A stretch of DNA of 10,099 bases from Podila epigama (taxonomy: Eukaryota > Mortierellomycota > Mortierellomycetes > Mortierellales > Mortierellaceae), in the NCBI GenBank assembly GCA_015679605.1, contig JAAAVE010000628.1, positions 5,645 through 15,743 on the forward strand, read 5' to 3'. The notes beneath the pieces were generated by a model. It did no database searches and was not told the origin of the DNA. It was given only the letters and a program-made list of their open reading frames with translations. Shown here in pieces: positions 1 to 7,865 of the stretch. Every line of letters begins with the position of its first letter. The stretch's first letter is position 1. Both the position numbers and the translations under genes were made by a program.

Positions 1-521
1 TTCTTCTCTTTTCTTTCTTCACGATAATTAAAGACAGAACCTGCCAGCAACTTTGGGTATACCAAAAGAAGGACTTTGTTTTCCTGCATAGTCTCATCCA
101 CCCAATCGATACTTTTACTTTTTTCTCATTTCGCTTCTCTTTCTTTTTCTTTACTTCTCTTTCGCTTCATTGTCGCTTCTTTTGATTGCAACCAGCGACC
201 GGCGACATTCCCTCCTTCCTGTCTCTCTCCCTCTACTCACGACAGTTTCACAGCGCCCGTTGATTTTGATTATTGTTATGACCCTCTCTAACTGACCGTT
301 TGTCATTTTTCCTACCATTTCTCATTTCTCCACATTTCTCCCTTACCCTCATTTTCACCTATACCTCTACTAGCCTCACATCTGTCTGTAGTCCACTTCA
401 ACCACTGTCATTCATTGCTTAGCACGGACACATCAACAACCAACAACCAACAACCTCACCCTGTTCCCTTCCCCCCTCCTTTCCCATTTCACCAGTCACA
501 TAAAACCTCCCGCGTCCAACC
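1..521 (+). promoter_or_regulatory. Promoter and C/T-rich 5' leader of the permease gene
   Basis: The stretch is strongly pyrimidine-rich on the + strand and poor in G, a composition common in fungal promoters and 5' leaders. I see no convincing TATA box, so the transcription start cannot be placed. Only one ATG occurs before the chosen start at 522. It opens a tiny frame of five codons (278-295, ending in TGA). The start at 522 has A at -3, a favourable context. Open frames that cross this region lack an ATG or are low-complexity and look spurious. Confidence 0.6.
278..295 (+). other. Possible 5-codon upstream ORF
   Basis: ATG at 278-280 is followed by four sense codons and TGA at 293-295, about 226 bases before the permease start. 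It is the only ATG in the leader. If the transcript starts upstream of it, it could dampen or condition translation, as short upstream frames do for some fungal nutrient genes. The transcription start is unknown, so this is an inference. Confidence 0.3.
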
Positions 522-3500
522 ATGACGCGGAATGTCACAACACTAACAGGAGTGTCAAGCCCTCTATCAAATGCATTGTCCAACACATCCTCAGCATTGT
601 TCTCTTCCACCTCACCCTCATCATTCACATCACAATCCTCTCACTCTGCTATCGCTGCTGGACAGCATGGCTCCAGCAACTCGCCACTCTTTCCTCCATC
701 CTCGTCCTCTGCCTCATGTAAAACGACGTCAGCTGCTCCAGAGCGTACGATGGGCCTCGTGAGCGCTGTTCTGATGGTAATGATATGGTACGGCATCGTA
801 GTGTTGTCTTTCCTCCTCACAATCCACCATTTTTTTTTTCTTCTCTCTTTTTTCTCTTGTTCCTTTGTTCCAACCCATCGCTACTCGTACTCTTTGGTCC
901 CAAGCACTTTTTCGTTCGTGTTTGTGCATGCATCTCTATTTCTCAAGGAACCAAAAAAGTAATATCTTTAACCATACTAACTAAAAGAAAACTCAACAAT
1001 TTTTTTTGTCTTTTTTGCAACTGTCCATTTCTACTTTTCCTCCTTCTGCCTTCTGCCATGTGCCGTCTACCCTTCACCCTCTACCCTCAAACCATCCCTC
1101 CCTCCATCCCTCTCTCTCTCATTCACTTGAACTTGCTCTCTCAACCTGCGCAACGCGACAAACATGTAGATCATCGGCACGTTGATTGGTACTGGCATCT
1201 TCGCATCACCAGGCCCACTCTTTGATTCCGTGCATTGCACACAGACCAGTTTCATTATCTGGGCGTTTGCTGGGGTAGTCTGCACGATTGGCGCCTTTGC
1301 GTATGCAGAACTCGGCACCATGTTCCCCGAATCAGGTGGTGATTTCCAATACCTCTCTCGCGCCTACGGTAAAAAATGTGCTCTTGTCTTTGGTTGGTCA
1401 TTCATCACCATCCTCAACCCCATTGGGACTGCGGGCATTGCTGGTGTCCTCGGACGGTATGCAGTGGATATGATGATTTATTTCCGGACGGGGACAAGCG
1501 TGGGCATTGGCGGCGCAGGCGTCGCAGGGCATGCTGGGATGATGAACGGAACTGCCATGTCAGGGACGAAATCTTTCAACGGAACCGATTTTGTGGTCCC
1601 CAATGCTCATTCACCTTATTCACCAGGAGCTCCTGGGTACTATGCCGACAGTCCACCTTCGGGACCTATGGACCATACAGACGAGAGTATGGCATGGGTT
1701 GTACGTGGGTTCTCTATTGGAGCGATCGTGCTCATGGGTCTCATCAACGTGTTTTTCAAAGAAGGAGGCAAATATGCCAGTAATATCTTGGCCATCTTCA
1801 AGATTGCGGGCATGATGATGCTGATCGGTATTGGCTCCCTACAGGCGGTCAAGAACCATGCCCAATCAGAGGCATTGAGTATCCCGATCCGAGAATCGAG
1901 CCACAATGTCCTTGACTATGTCAGCGCTCTATGCTTTGCCTTCTTTGCTGTAAGTCATCTTGTATATTCCGAGTCATCTTTTAGCAACCGAAAAAAAGCG
2001 GGTTTATATCTTTTTCTCTCTGCACATGCGTTCTACACCTGGAACTAATATATATATATATATAAATATTACCGACCCTTCCTCAATCTAGTACAATGGC
2101 TTCAACAATATCAATCTTGGACTGGGAGAACTCCGGGACCCCGAGCGGAACCTCAAGCGCGCTGTTTGGATCGCGATGCCCTTTGTCACCATTCTTTTCC
2201 TTCTAGCCAATTTTGCCTTCTTTTCGATCTTATCGTCTTATGATCTCCGCCATGTCCATTCACTCTCACTCCATGCAGGACATACCGTCTTGGGTCTACC
2301 GGGTGGCTTTCTCATGGCAGGCACCGTTATCGCCTCAGCATTGGGATCTATTAATGCCAATATCTGGGCTGGTTCCCGGCTGCTGGTCATCATGGCGCAG
2401 GACAATACAATCATCCCGTTCAAAGTCAGCAAGGTCTGGCAAAGCACGGGGACGCAAGCTCTCGCGATTCTCATCCTTGTCGGCCAAGCTTCATTCCATG
2501 CCTTGATCAACCTTGATTTTAAGACCTTTTCGAAAATCTATTCAGCTGTGGGTTGGTCATGGTATGGCTTGAGTATCGCTGGGTTGTTATATCTCCGCAA
2601 GAAGAAGCCTAGTTTCCCACGGCCTATGATGGTGTACTGGCCATTGGCTTTGGTATTTGTGCTTGTGGCCTTTTTCTTGGTCTTTGGATCACTGACGCTT
2701 GCGTTCTTGGGATCAAGCAATGTCGGTGGTAATGATTCTGGTTCCTCAGACTCGGGAGCTGATCATGGCGGTGGTAGATGGACATCTGTGATCATGTTTG
2801 GGGGCGCCATATTGTTCATGTCTGGCGTGATCCCTGCGTTTTATTGTACAAGGTGTTATAACCGGAGAAAAGGTCAGAAGCATGGTCCACTCCATCCCTC
2901 CAAAGAGTCAACAACAGACGACGACTGTGACAAACATCCAGATACACAAAACAACATGGACCCAAGTGACCATGACGACGAACAACAACAACAACAAGTA
3001 CAACAGCATCGTCAAAGGAGTACAGAACATCAGCTTGAGGAAGGACTTTTCCCTCAACAGACGGGACATGTGCAACAAAGGCAATTCAATGAGAAGCCGA
3101 GTCCCTCTAGGAGACATTCCAGTGCCTCTTCAGTCACCCTTGTAGATGAGGGTAGGCGTCGTCGCAGACGGCAGGATCACTTACGATTCCAGCGTGCTCA
3201 AGTAGAAGCAGCAGCAGCGGCAGCAGCGGCAGCAGAAGACGAAATATCAGCATCAGCTTCAGCTTCAGTAGAAACAGAGGCAACAGGTGCAACCGGTGTA
3301 GCGACAGCAACAACAACGACAAGAACAGCAGCAGCACCAAAAAGTCGCAATAGGCGTCAAAGTGATAGCGACAATGACGGAGCCCTAGAGGGACATCATT
3401 CATCGAGGGCAATAGCCCAACACAGAAAAGACCATGGACAAGACAGCGATAGAGAGAACAGTGACACGGACGATGACATTGAAAACAACCAGAGGGGCAT

Positions 3501-3849
3501 GACGAGGGTGACGCGACTCTTCACGGGTCAGACACAAGATGGTCAAGATTTCACAGAAGAAGGCGACATCTTGCTGGAACACACTACTTCAAGAGGGTCA
3601 TGCTTCTCACCTTCAGGACCGTCTACTTGGTACAATTCTCCTGATGGTACCCCTCTTGGGTCTTCTGCACCATCACCGTCCATTACAGCGCCCTGCCATG
3701 GTTACAATAGTACCCAGTATCAGCAGGATTATTTTCTTCAACTCCCTGGTGTGCGATCGGCCTCAAGATCGTCCGAGACGACACTTGGACTGGAAGGATC
3801 GTATGCAGAAGAGACAAAGTCCAAGGAAGAAAAAGCCAACAATATCTAA
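522..3849 (+). CDS. Amino-acid permease, APC superfamily, LAT-like, with long C-terminal tail
   Basis: This gene encodes a predicted secondary transporter of amino acids in the plasma or an internal membrane. Exons are 522-776, 1170-1949 and 2092-3849, both introns are phase 0, and the product is 930 aa. A Ser/Thr-rich N-terminus (1-75) precedes TM1, whose IIGTLIGTGIF (86-96) is the Gly-rich unwound substrate-binding motif of APC carriers. It is split exactly by intron 1. AYAELGTMFPESGG follows at about 129-142. YNGFNNINLGLGELRDP (346-362) is the TM6 unwound region plus the conserved acidic loop. ALGSINANIWAGSR (428-441) is typical of LAT TM8. I see about 11-12 membrane segments up to residue 597. 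The TM3-TM4 loop (about 190-258) is long and has two NGT sequons. Residues 598-930 form a hydrophilic tail with runs of Gln, Arg and Ala. Family carriers are usually 450-600 aa, so the tail is extra. Substrate is unknown; a methionine/cystine-type or broad neutral amino-acid permease is plausible. Confidence 0.92.
777..1169 (+). other. Intron 1 of the permease gene (phase 0)
   Basis: The donor is GTAATG at 777 and the acceptor is TAG at 1167-1169. Joining the flanks restores SAVLM/IIGTLIGTGIF, the conserved TM1 motif. A good branch sequence CTAAC lies at 977-981, unusually far (188 bases) from the acceptor. A weaker CTCAAC lies at 1140-1145. No AG dinucleotide occurs between 988 and 1167. Confidence 0.9.
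1950..2091 (+). other. Intron 2 of the permease gene (phase 0)
   Basis: The donor is a perfect GTAAGT at 1950-1955. The branch candidate CTAAT is at 2045-2049, followed directly by a TA dinucleotide run, and the acceptor is TAG ending at 2091. Splicing joins CFAFFA to YNGFNNINLG, restoring the conserved TM6 region of APC permeases. Confidence 0.93.
2049..2064 (+). repeat. (TA)8 dinucleotide repeat inside intron 2
   Basis: Eight TA units lie between the branch-site candidate and the acceptor of permease intron 2. It is a simple microsatellite that could vary in length between strains. Confidence 0.85.
3208..3237 (+). repeat. Imperfect GCA/GCG triplet repeat coding for poly-Ala
   Basis: In-frame GCA codons interrupted by GCG encode nine alanines (about residues 718-726) in the permease tail. 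A CAA-rich stretch near 2978-2998 encodes poly-Gln (about 643-647), and CGT/CGC/AGA codons near 3152-3169 encode six arginines (about 700-705). The mixed synonymous codons in the Ala and Arg runs suggest the amino-acid runs are kept, not just recent slippage. Confidence 0.75.
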
Positions 3850-3853
3850 TAAA
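3848..3853 (+). terminator. Poly(A) signal AATAAA of the permease gene
   Basis: An exact AATAAA overlaps the last two bases of the TAA stop codon (3847-3849). If used, it gives a very short 3' UTR, and cleavage would fall before the end of the opposing asparagine synthetase gene. Confidence 0.5.
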
Positions 3854-3970
3854 TCAAAGATGGATCGATGTCCAATTTCATCTTTGTTTCCCAACACTAC
3901 TGCATTGAACAGCGCACATCCAGAAGAAAAATAGATCGAAGCAAGAGTTTTTTTTTGTTTGTTTTTCATA

Positions 3971-3976
3971 TTTATT
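3971..3976 (-). terminator. Poly(A) signal AATAAA of asparagine synthetase
   Basis: TTTATT on the + strand reads AATAAA on the - strand, about 46 bases after the asparagine synthetase stop codon. T-rich sequence flanks it (3949-3966 on the +). The spacing fits a short fungal 3' UTR. Confidence 0.5.
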
Positions 3977-4021
3977 TGAATGCAAAAAAAAGAGGCAGTA
4001 ATGTTATGTTCAGGGGATATT

Positions 4022-6577
4022 TTACTTCTTGTAAGCAGCAGCGTGAGCGCTCTGGGCACGACCACTGGGATCAGAGTCGCAACCCCAGTCGAAACGTGGG
4101 ATCCAGCGGACGACAGACTCTGTGCAGGCATCCTGAGGGAACCACTGCTCAAAGACCTCGCGGTACCAGTAAGCCTCCTTGGTCTGAGGAGTATCCTTGG
4201 GCCAGCGCTCAGCAGCCTTAGCCATGGTCTCATCCGAGATCTTTGCTTCGGCAGTATCCTTGAGCGAGTCAATCCAAGAGTATCCGACACCGTCCGAGAA
4301 CTGTTCCTTCTGGCGCCAGAGGATAGAGTCGGGCAAGTAGGGCTGAGTAGTGGGTTCATCCGAAGTGTCAAAGGCCTTGCGGAGAATGTACTTCTCCATG
4401 TGACCCTTGTAGGACATCTTCTCCTTGGGGTCAATGTTCATGGCGACCTCGAGGAAGGCCTTGTCCAAGAAGGGGACACGGGCCTCAACACCCCAGGCCA
4501 TGGTCGACTTGTTGGCACGGAGACAGTCAGCATAGTGGAGGTTCTTGACACGGGTGACAGTCTCGGTGTGGAGGTCGTCAGCGGTGGGGGCGGCGTGGAA
4601 GTAGAGGTATCCTCCAAAGATCTCATCAGCACCTTCACCGGACAAGACCATCTTGACACCCATAGCCTTGATCTTTCTGCTGAGGAGGTACATGGGGGTC
4701 GAAGCACGGATGGTGGTGACATCGTATGTCTCGAGGTGGTAGACAACATCGGCGATGGCATCCAAACCGTCCTGGACAGTGAATGTGTACTCGTGGTGAA
4801 CAGTCTTCAAAAAGTCGGCGGCGACACGGGCAGCAGCCAAATCGGGCGAGCCCTCGAGACCAATCGAGAATGAGTGGAGGCGAGGCCATGAGGCGACGGC
4901 ACTCTCGTCGACATCATCACCATCGCGGTTCAAGGGCTCCTGGCCATTGATCATCTTCTGGGTCTCACGGGCAGCAATGGAGGCGATCAAGCTCGAGTCC
5001 AAACCTCCACTGAGCAAGACACCGTAGGGAACCTCGGACATGAGACGCTTGCGAACAGCCTTCTCAAGAGATTCGCGGATAAGCTTGTAGTCGAGGGGGG
5101 TCTGGGGGATCTTGGAGCCATCCCACCAGGTAGGCTCAAAATACCGTGTAGTGGCGCCAGTCTCGGAATCGAAGATGTGGCCGGGAGGGAAGGCAATGAT
5201 GCGGTCGCACTCCTCGTTGAGGGCCTTGAGTTCGGAAGCAAAGTAGAGAGTGCCGGGCTGCTTGCTGTTCCAGCCCTGGTAGAGAGTGGTGATGCCGATG
5301 GGGTCACGGGCAGCGAGAATGCGGTTCTTCTTTGTGTCGAGCAAGACCCAAGAGAACATGCCGTCGAGGTGTTTTACGACATCAGGGCCAATGGTCTTGT
5401 ACTGTTGATTTTTTTTGTTTTCAAGCAAGAAATGTAGACATGGTCAGTTGAAAGTTGAACAAATGCCGAGTGTCCAAGAAATGGTTTTTGAGAGGATTGT
5501 GAAAAGAAAAGGAATTGGCCAGGTAAACTTACAAGGTGGAGAATGACCTCGCAGTCAGACTGGGTCTTGAAGTGAGTGTCAGCAGGGCAGAGCTTGCGAA
5601 GGGCCTTGTGGTTATAGATTTCACCGTTGACGGACAAGATCAAGGTCTCGTCATCGTTGGTCAAAGGCTGGGCACCAGACTCTGTAAATGCAGAAAAGAT
5701 CCATGAAAAAAGAGTTAGCTACTTGCTTTTATTTTACCAAGGTTATGTGTGTGGTGAGTGCTCAAATGCCCAACACTGTCCCAATCCGATCTGTCACTCC
5801 ACAAAAAGAGAAAATTCTCCGATGACGACGATGATGAGGATGATGCAGGTGCTACAGTGCTATGTGTGCAGCTGCCGCTTGACCAGAATTGCTCACAATT
5901 CAAGGTTTGCTTTGCTGACTTTTTTTTGTCATCCCAGTGGTCGCTTTTTGGTCTCGAGGCGGGTGATTTGCCAAAAAAAAAAAAAAAAATGAGTCGAATA
6001 GATCCGATCTGCCCTGAACTCTTTGCAGTGTGTATGTGATGCCGTTTTGCCTCCAGGTGCACTAGCCTTGGAATAAATCCCAGCTATCATCATAAAAGTC
6101 CAGATCCTTGGTAATAGACACTCATCATCGTCATCATCGATTCCATTCTTTTTTTTGCAGCCGAAACAGTTTGTCCGCTTGGATCAGATCATATTGAGAT
6201 CTGGTAACGATCTGTCATGATAACAAATATCAAGATGTTGAAAATAATCAACTGTGGACTTACCAACACCAACGATAGCAAGACGCTCGTGGCAGAGAAT
6301 GTGGTTGCCAGCGACAGTGCATCCGCTCCAATCGGGGCCACGATGTCTGAGCCTAAATTGAATGGCGGTTGAAAGATGTGATGGTCAGATAAAAAAGAAC
6401 TTTTTCATTTTCTGATCTGATATGATGGCGAGGCATACTGTTGAGTAAAAGAAATCGTGGGATGCATGGATGATGACTACTTGGAGAGTGATCTTACTTC
6501 TTGGAGAGGTAGAGGGCGCGCTGACGGAATGCAGCAGCATCGCCAGGCAAGTTGTAAACACCAAAGATACCGCACAT
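4022..6577 (-). CDS. asn1: Asparagine synthetase (glutamine-hydrolysing)
   Basis: The enzyme makes asparagine from aspartate, glutamine and ATP in the cytosol. Exons on the - strand are 6577-6498, 6352-6264, 5681-5533 and 5401-4022 (intron phases 2, 1, 0), giving 565 aa; E. coli AsnB is 554 and yeast Asn1 about 572. The N-terminal class-II glutaminase domain begins MCGIFGVY, with Cys2 as the nucleophile after Met removal. With Cys as residue 1, Arg49, Asn74, Glu76 and Asp98 all fall at the AsnB positions, which supports every splice junction in this half. RHRGPD is at 29-34 and NGEIYNH at 75-81. The synthetase domain has the PPi-loop SGGLDSS (237-243), [14 protein letters not shown] (332-345) and [11 protein letters not shown] (361-371). 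The start has A at -3. The large exon uses mostly C- or G-ending codons, fitting high expression. No break or missing catalytic residue is seen. Confidence 0.97.
5402..5532 (-). other. Intron 3 of asparagine synthetase (phase 0)
   Basis: On the - strand the donor is GTAAGT from 5532, the branch candidate CTGAC is at 5447-5443, and the acceptor is CAG at 5404-5402. The join gives CEVILHL/YKTIGPD, continuous with the family. Confidence 0.95.
5682..6263 (-). other. Intron 2 of asparagine synthetase (phase 1, 582 bases)
   Basis: The donor is GTAAGT from 6263, the branch is CTAAC at 5718-5714, and the acceptor is TTTACAG ending at 5682. The join restores [13 protein letters not shown]. This intron is about four times longer than its two neighbours. 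It contains a 17-base A run and a GAT/GAC triplet stretch on the + strand. Confidence 0.94.
5973..5989 (+). repeat. Poly(A)17 run inside asparagine synthetase intron 2
   Basis: Seventeen consecutive A on the + strand, reading as poly(T) in the sense of the gene. It is far from the acceptor (about 290 bases), so it is not the intron's terminal pyrimidine tract. No flanking target-site duplication or retroelement body was seen. Confidence 0.8.
6353..6497 (-). other. Intron 1 of asparagine synthetase (phase 2)
   Basis: The donor is GTAAGA from 6497, the branch candidate CTGAC is at 6388-6384, and the acceptor is TTTAG ending at 6353. Splicing rebuilds [14 protein letters not shown], conserved in class-II asparagine synthetases. 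Exon 1 is only 80 bases. Confidence 0.94.
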
Positions 6578-6760
6578 GGTAATATATATAAAGATGAAGT
6601 GTGAAGAAGTGTGTGGATATGTAACAGATGACGAAAGGAGGAAGCTAAAGTGAAGCAAAGACTAGTGACAACAGGGATGGAGGTGGGGGGTGGAGGAAAG
6701 AGGTGTGAGGTAGAAGTAAAGAAAAGGAGAATAGATGGTCAAGAAAGGTGAGATATTTCT

Positions 6761-6767
6761 TTTTATA
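6761..6767 (-). promoter_or_regulatory. TATA-like box of asparagine synthetase
   Basis: The - strand reads TATAAAA here, about 185 bases before the ATG. The intervening leader has no ATG in the gene's sense. It lies about 50 bases downstream (in the gene's sense) of a TGACTC element. A second TA-rich stretch (6581-6590) sits almost against the ATG and is too close to be a TATA box. Confidence 0.5.
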
Positions 6768-6816
6768 TGAAAAGTGGCTCGGCATATGATTTGGATCAAC
6801 GAAAATAAAAAACCTC

Positions 6817-6822
6817 TGACTC
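6817..6822 (+). promoter_or_regulatory. Gcn4/CPC1-type element TGACTC
   Basis: This is the core of the site bound by the bZIP regulator of general amino-acid control (Gcn4 in yeast, CPC1 in Neurospora). It lies about 240 bases upstream of the asparagine synthetase ATG and just upstream of the TATA-like box. Asparagine synthetase is a known Gcn4 target in yeast. Two further copies (GAGTCA on the + strand) are at 7380-7385 and 7450-7455, though these are far away. Binding is inferred. Confidence 0.45.
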
Positions 6823-6939
6823 GACGTTTTTTTCGTTGGTGTTGTGTGGGTGTGTAATGTACGCAGTGGAGCAATGCAATGGAAAATGTTTCCTATGAAA
6901 AATAAATTTAAAAAAGCTCTCTTATCATTCCGCCCAGGC

Positions 6940-6952
6940 CCAATCGACCAAT
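6940..6952 (+). promoter_or_regulatory. Pair of CCAAT boxes
   Basis: CCAAT occurs at 6940-6944 and again at 6948-6952, about 365-375 bases upstream of the asparagine synthetase start. CCAAT is the core bound by the Hap2/3/5 (NF-Y) complex in fungi. The pair is a weak candidate from sequence alone. Confidence 0.3.
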
Positions 6953-7555
6953 CCCCTTGAGCCAGTGCAGACGCAGTAGGCTTGACCTCTGTACTTGTTT
7001 TGTGCCGTTTTGAAAATGTTTCCTCGGTCTCACCCAAAGGGCCCCTTGATTCGCCGATTCAGGTTTCTATCCTCTGTGGGTACAGGCCAACAACAACTCG
7101 TGGTACCCGTCATAACGTACAGGTTTTTCGGTACCTGATCTTCCATCCATCCTTTTTCATGAACCCCCACCCCGTCATTCAAGCATCAACCTGAGGGATC
7201 TCTGTTGGAGGGTCCATTACATTTCATGTTGTTGTTGCTGTTGTCAGTCTTCCATGTGTTTGATCTGAAAAACCAATCTTTGTTGTCCAACGCATGCATT
7301 GTGGAGAATCAGTTGGGTAGGACAAACCTTCAGACAGGTCAATCATTTCTTTTTCCTCCGATAGAAAAAAAAAATCATGGAGTCATCGATTTTTTTTGAC
7401 TTTCTTCATTTTGGGTTGATAAACTCCTTAAGTATCGAATTTTTTGCTCGAGTCATCCCTTTTTTATTGATGAGTGTGTGGAGGCCCGCCGTTTGCTCTA
7501 TTCAGTTGACAGCGATCCAACATCCCCCATCGTATCAACATGTTCACTCGTCATA

Positions 7556-7576
7556 CAGCAAACAGCATACAGCATA
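7556..7576 (+). repeat. Three tandem 7-bp units CAGCAWA
   Basis: CAGCAAA is followed by two copies of CAGCATA. It is a tiny intergenic tandem repeat with no evident function. Confidence 0.6.
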
Positions 7577-7865
7577 CAGGAGTGTGCTTTACTCATTCAT
7601 TTTACTTCAGCCAAGCCTGGCCAAGACGTTGCCTGCCTGCCGTCCTAGCTCCGACCAAAACCCAAGCGAGTTTTGCACGAGGTTGCCCCGCCACATTCTC
7701 AACGTTCTCAAAATCCAAGGAATAAAATAAAAATGCAATCGTGCTATCGATTTCCATTCACAGACCTTCTTCAGGTTTGCGTAACACAGCTTTCAACATT
7801 CAGAACCCACGCGAGCAAAAAGTACATAAAATAGACTTTTTTAGTGAAAAAAAAGGGAGAGAGAC

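Larger units (their letters stand above)
6578..7865 (-). promoter_or_regulatory. Intergenic region: asparagine synthetase promoter and acyltransferase 3' flank
   Basis: These 1,288 bases hold no gene I can support. The part nearest 6577 is the asparagine synthetase leader: from 6578 to 6760 it has no ATG on the - strand, as expected of a 5' UTR. Upstream of it are a TATA-like box, a TGACTC element and a CCAAT pair, listed separately. The part near 7865 is the 3' flank of the acyltransferase; I found no exact AATAAA on the - strand there. A 117-codon open frame at 7377-7730 on the + strand has no recognisable domain and looks like chance. Confidence 0.7.

Noticed and set aside
76-291. Hydrophobic 71-codon open frame on the + strand
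   Set aside because: It lacks an ATG start, and its Leu/Ser/Phe content comes from the pyrimidine-rich leader.
777-960. Retained intron giving a short secreted or membrane product from the permease exon 1
   Set aside because: Read-through adds only low-complexity residues and stops at 960. The splice at 777/1169 restores a conserved transporter motif.
3763-4434. 223-codon open frame on the - strand spanning the convergent junction
   Set aside because: It overlaps both real coding ends out of frame and crosses the T-rich 3' UTRs, with no family resemblance.
3980-4873. 297-codon open frame on the + strand
   Set aside because: It lies antisense to the conserved large exon of asparagine synthetase. 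Strong C/G-ending codon bias in that exon removes stops from the opposite strand. The product has no recognisable domain and odd Val/Gly/Leu/Ser composition.
5973-5989. A17 run as the tail of a retroposed element or processed pseudogene
   Set aside because: No element body, terminal duplication or coding remnant is visible next to it; it is more simply a homopolymer in an intron.
7377-7730. 117-codon open frame on the + strand in the intergenic region
   Set aside because: It has no domain, no good start context, crosses homopolymer and short repeats, and shows no splice or codon-bias support.
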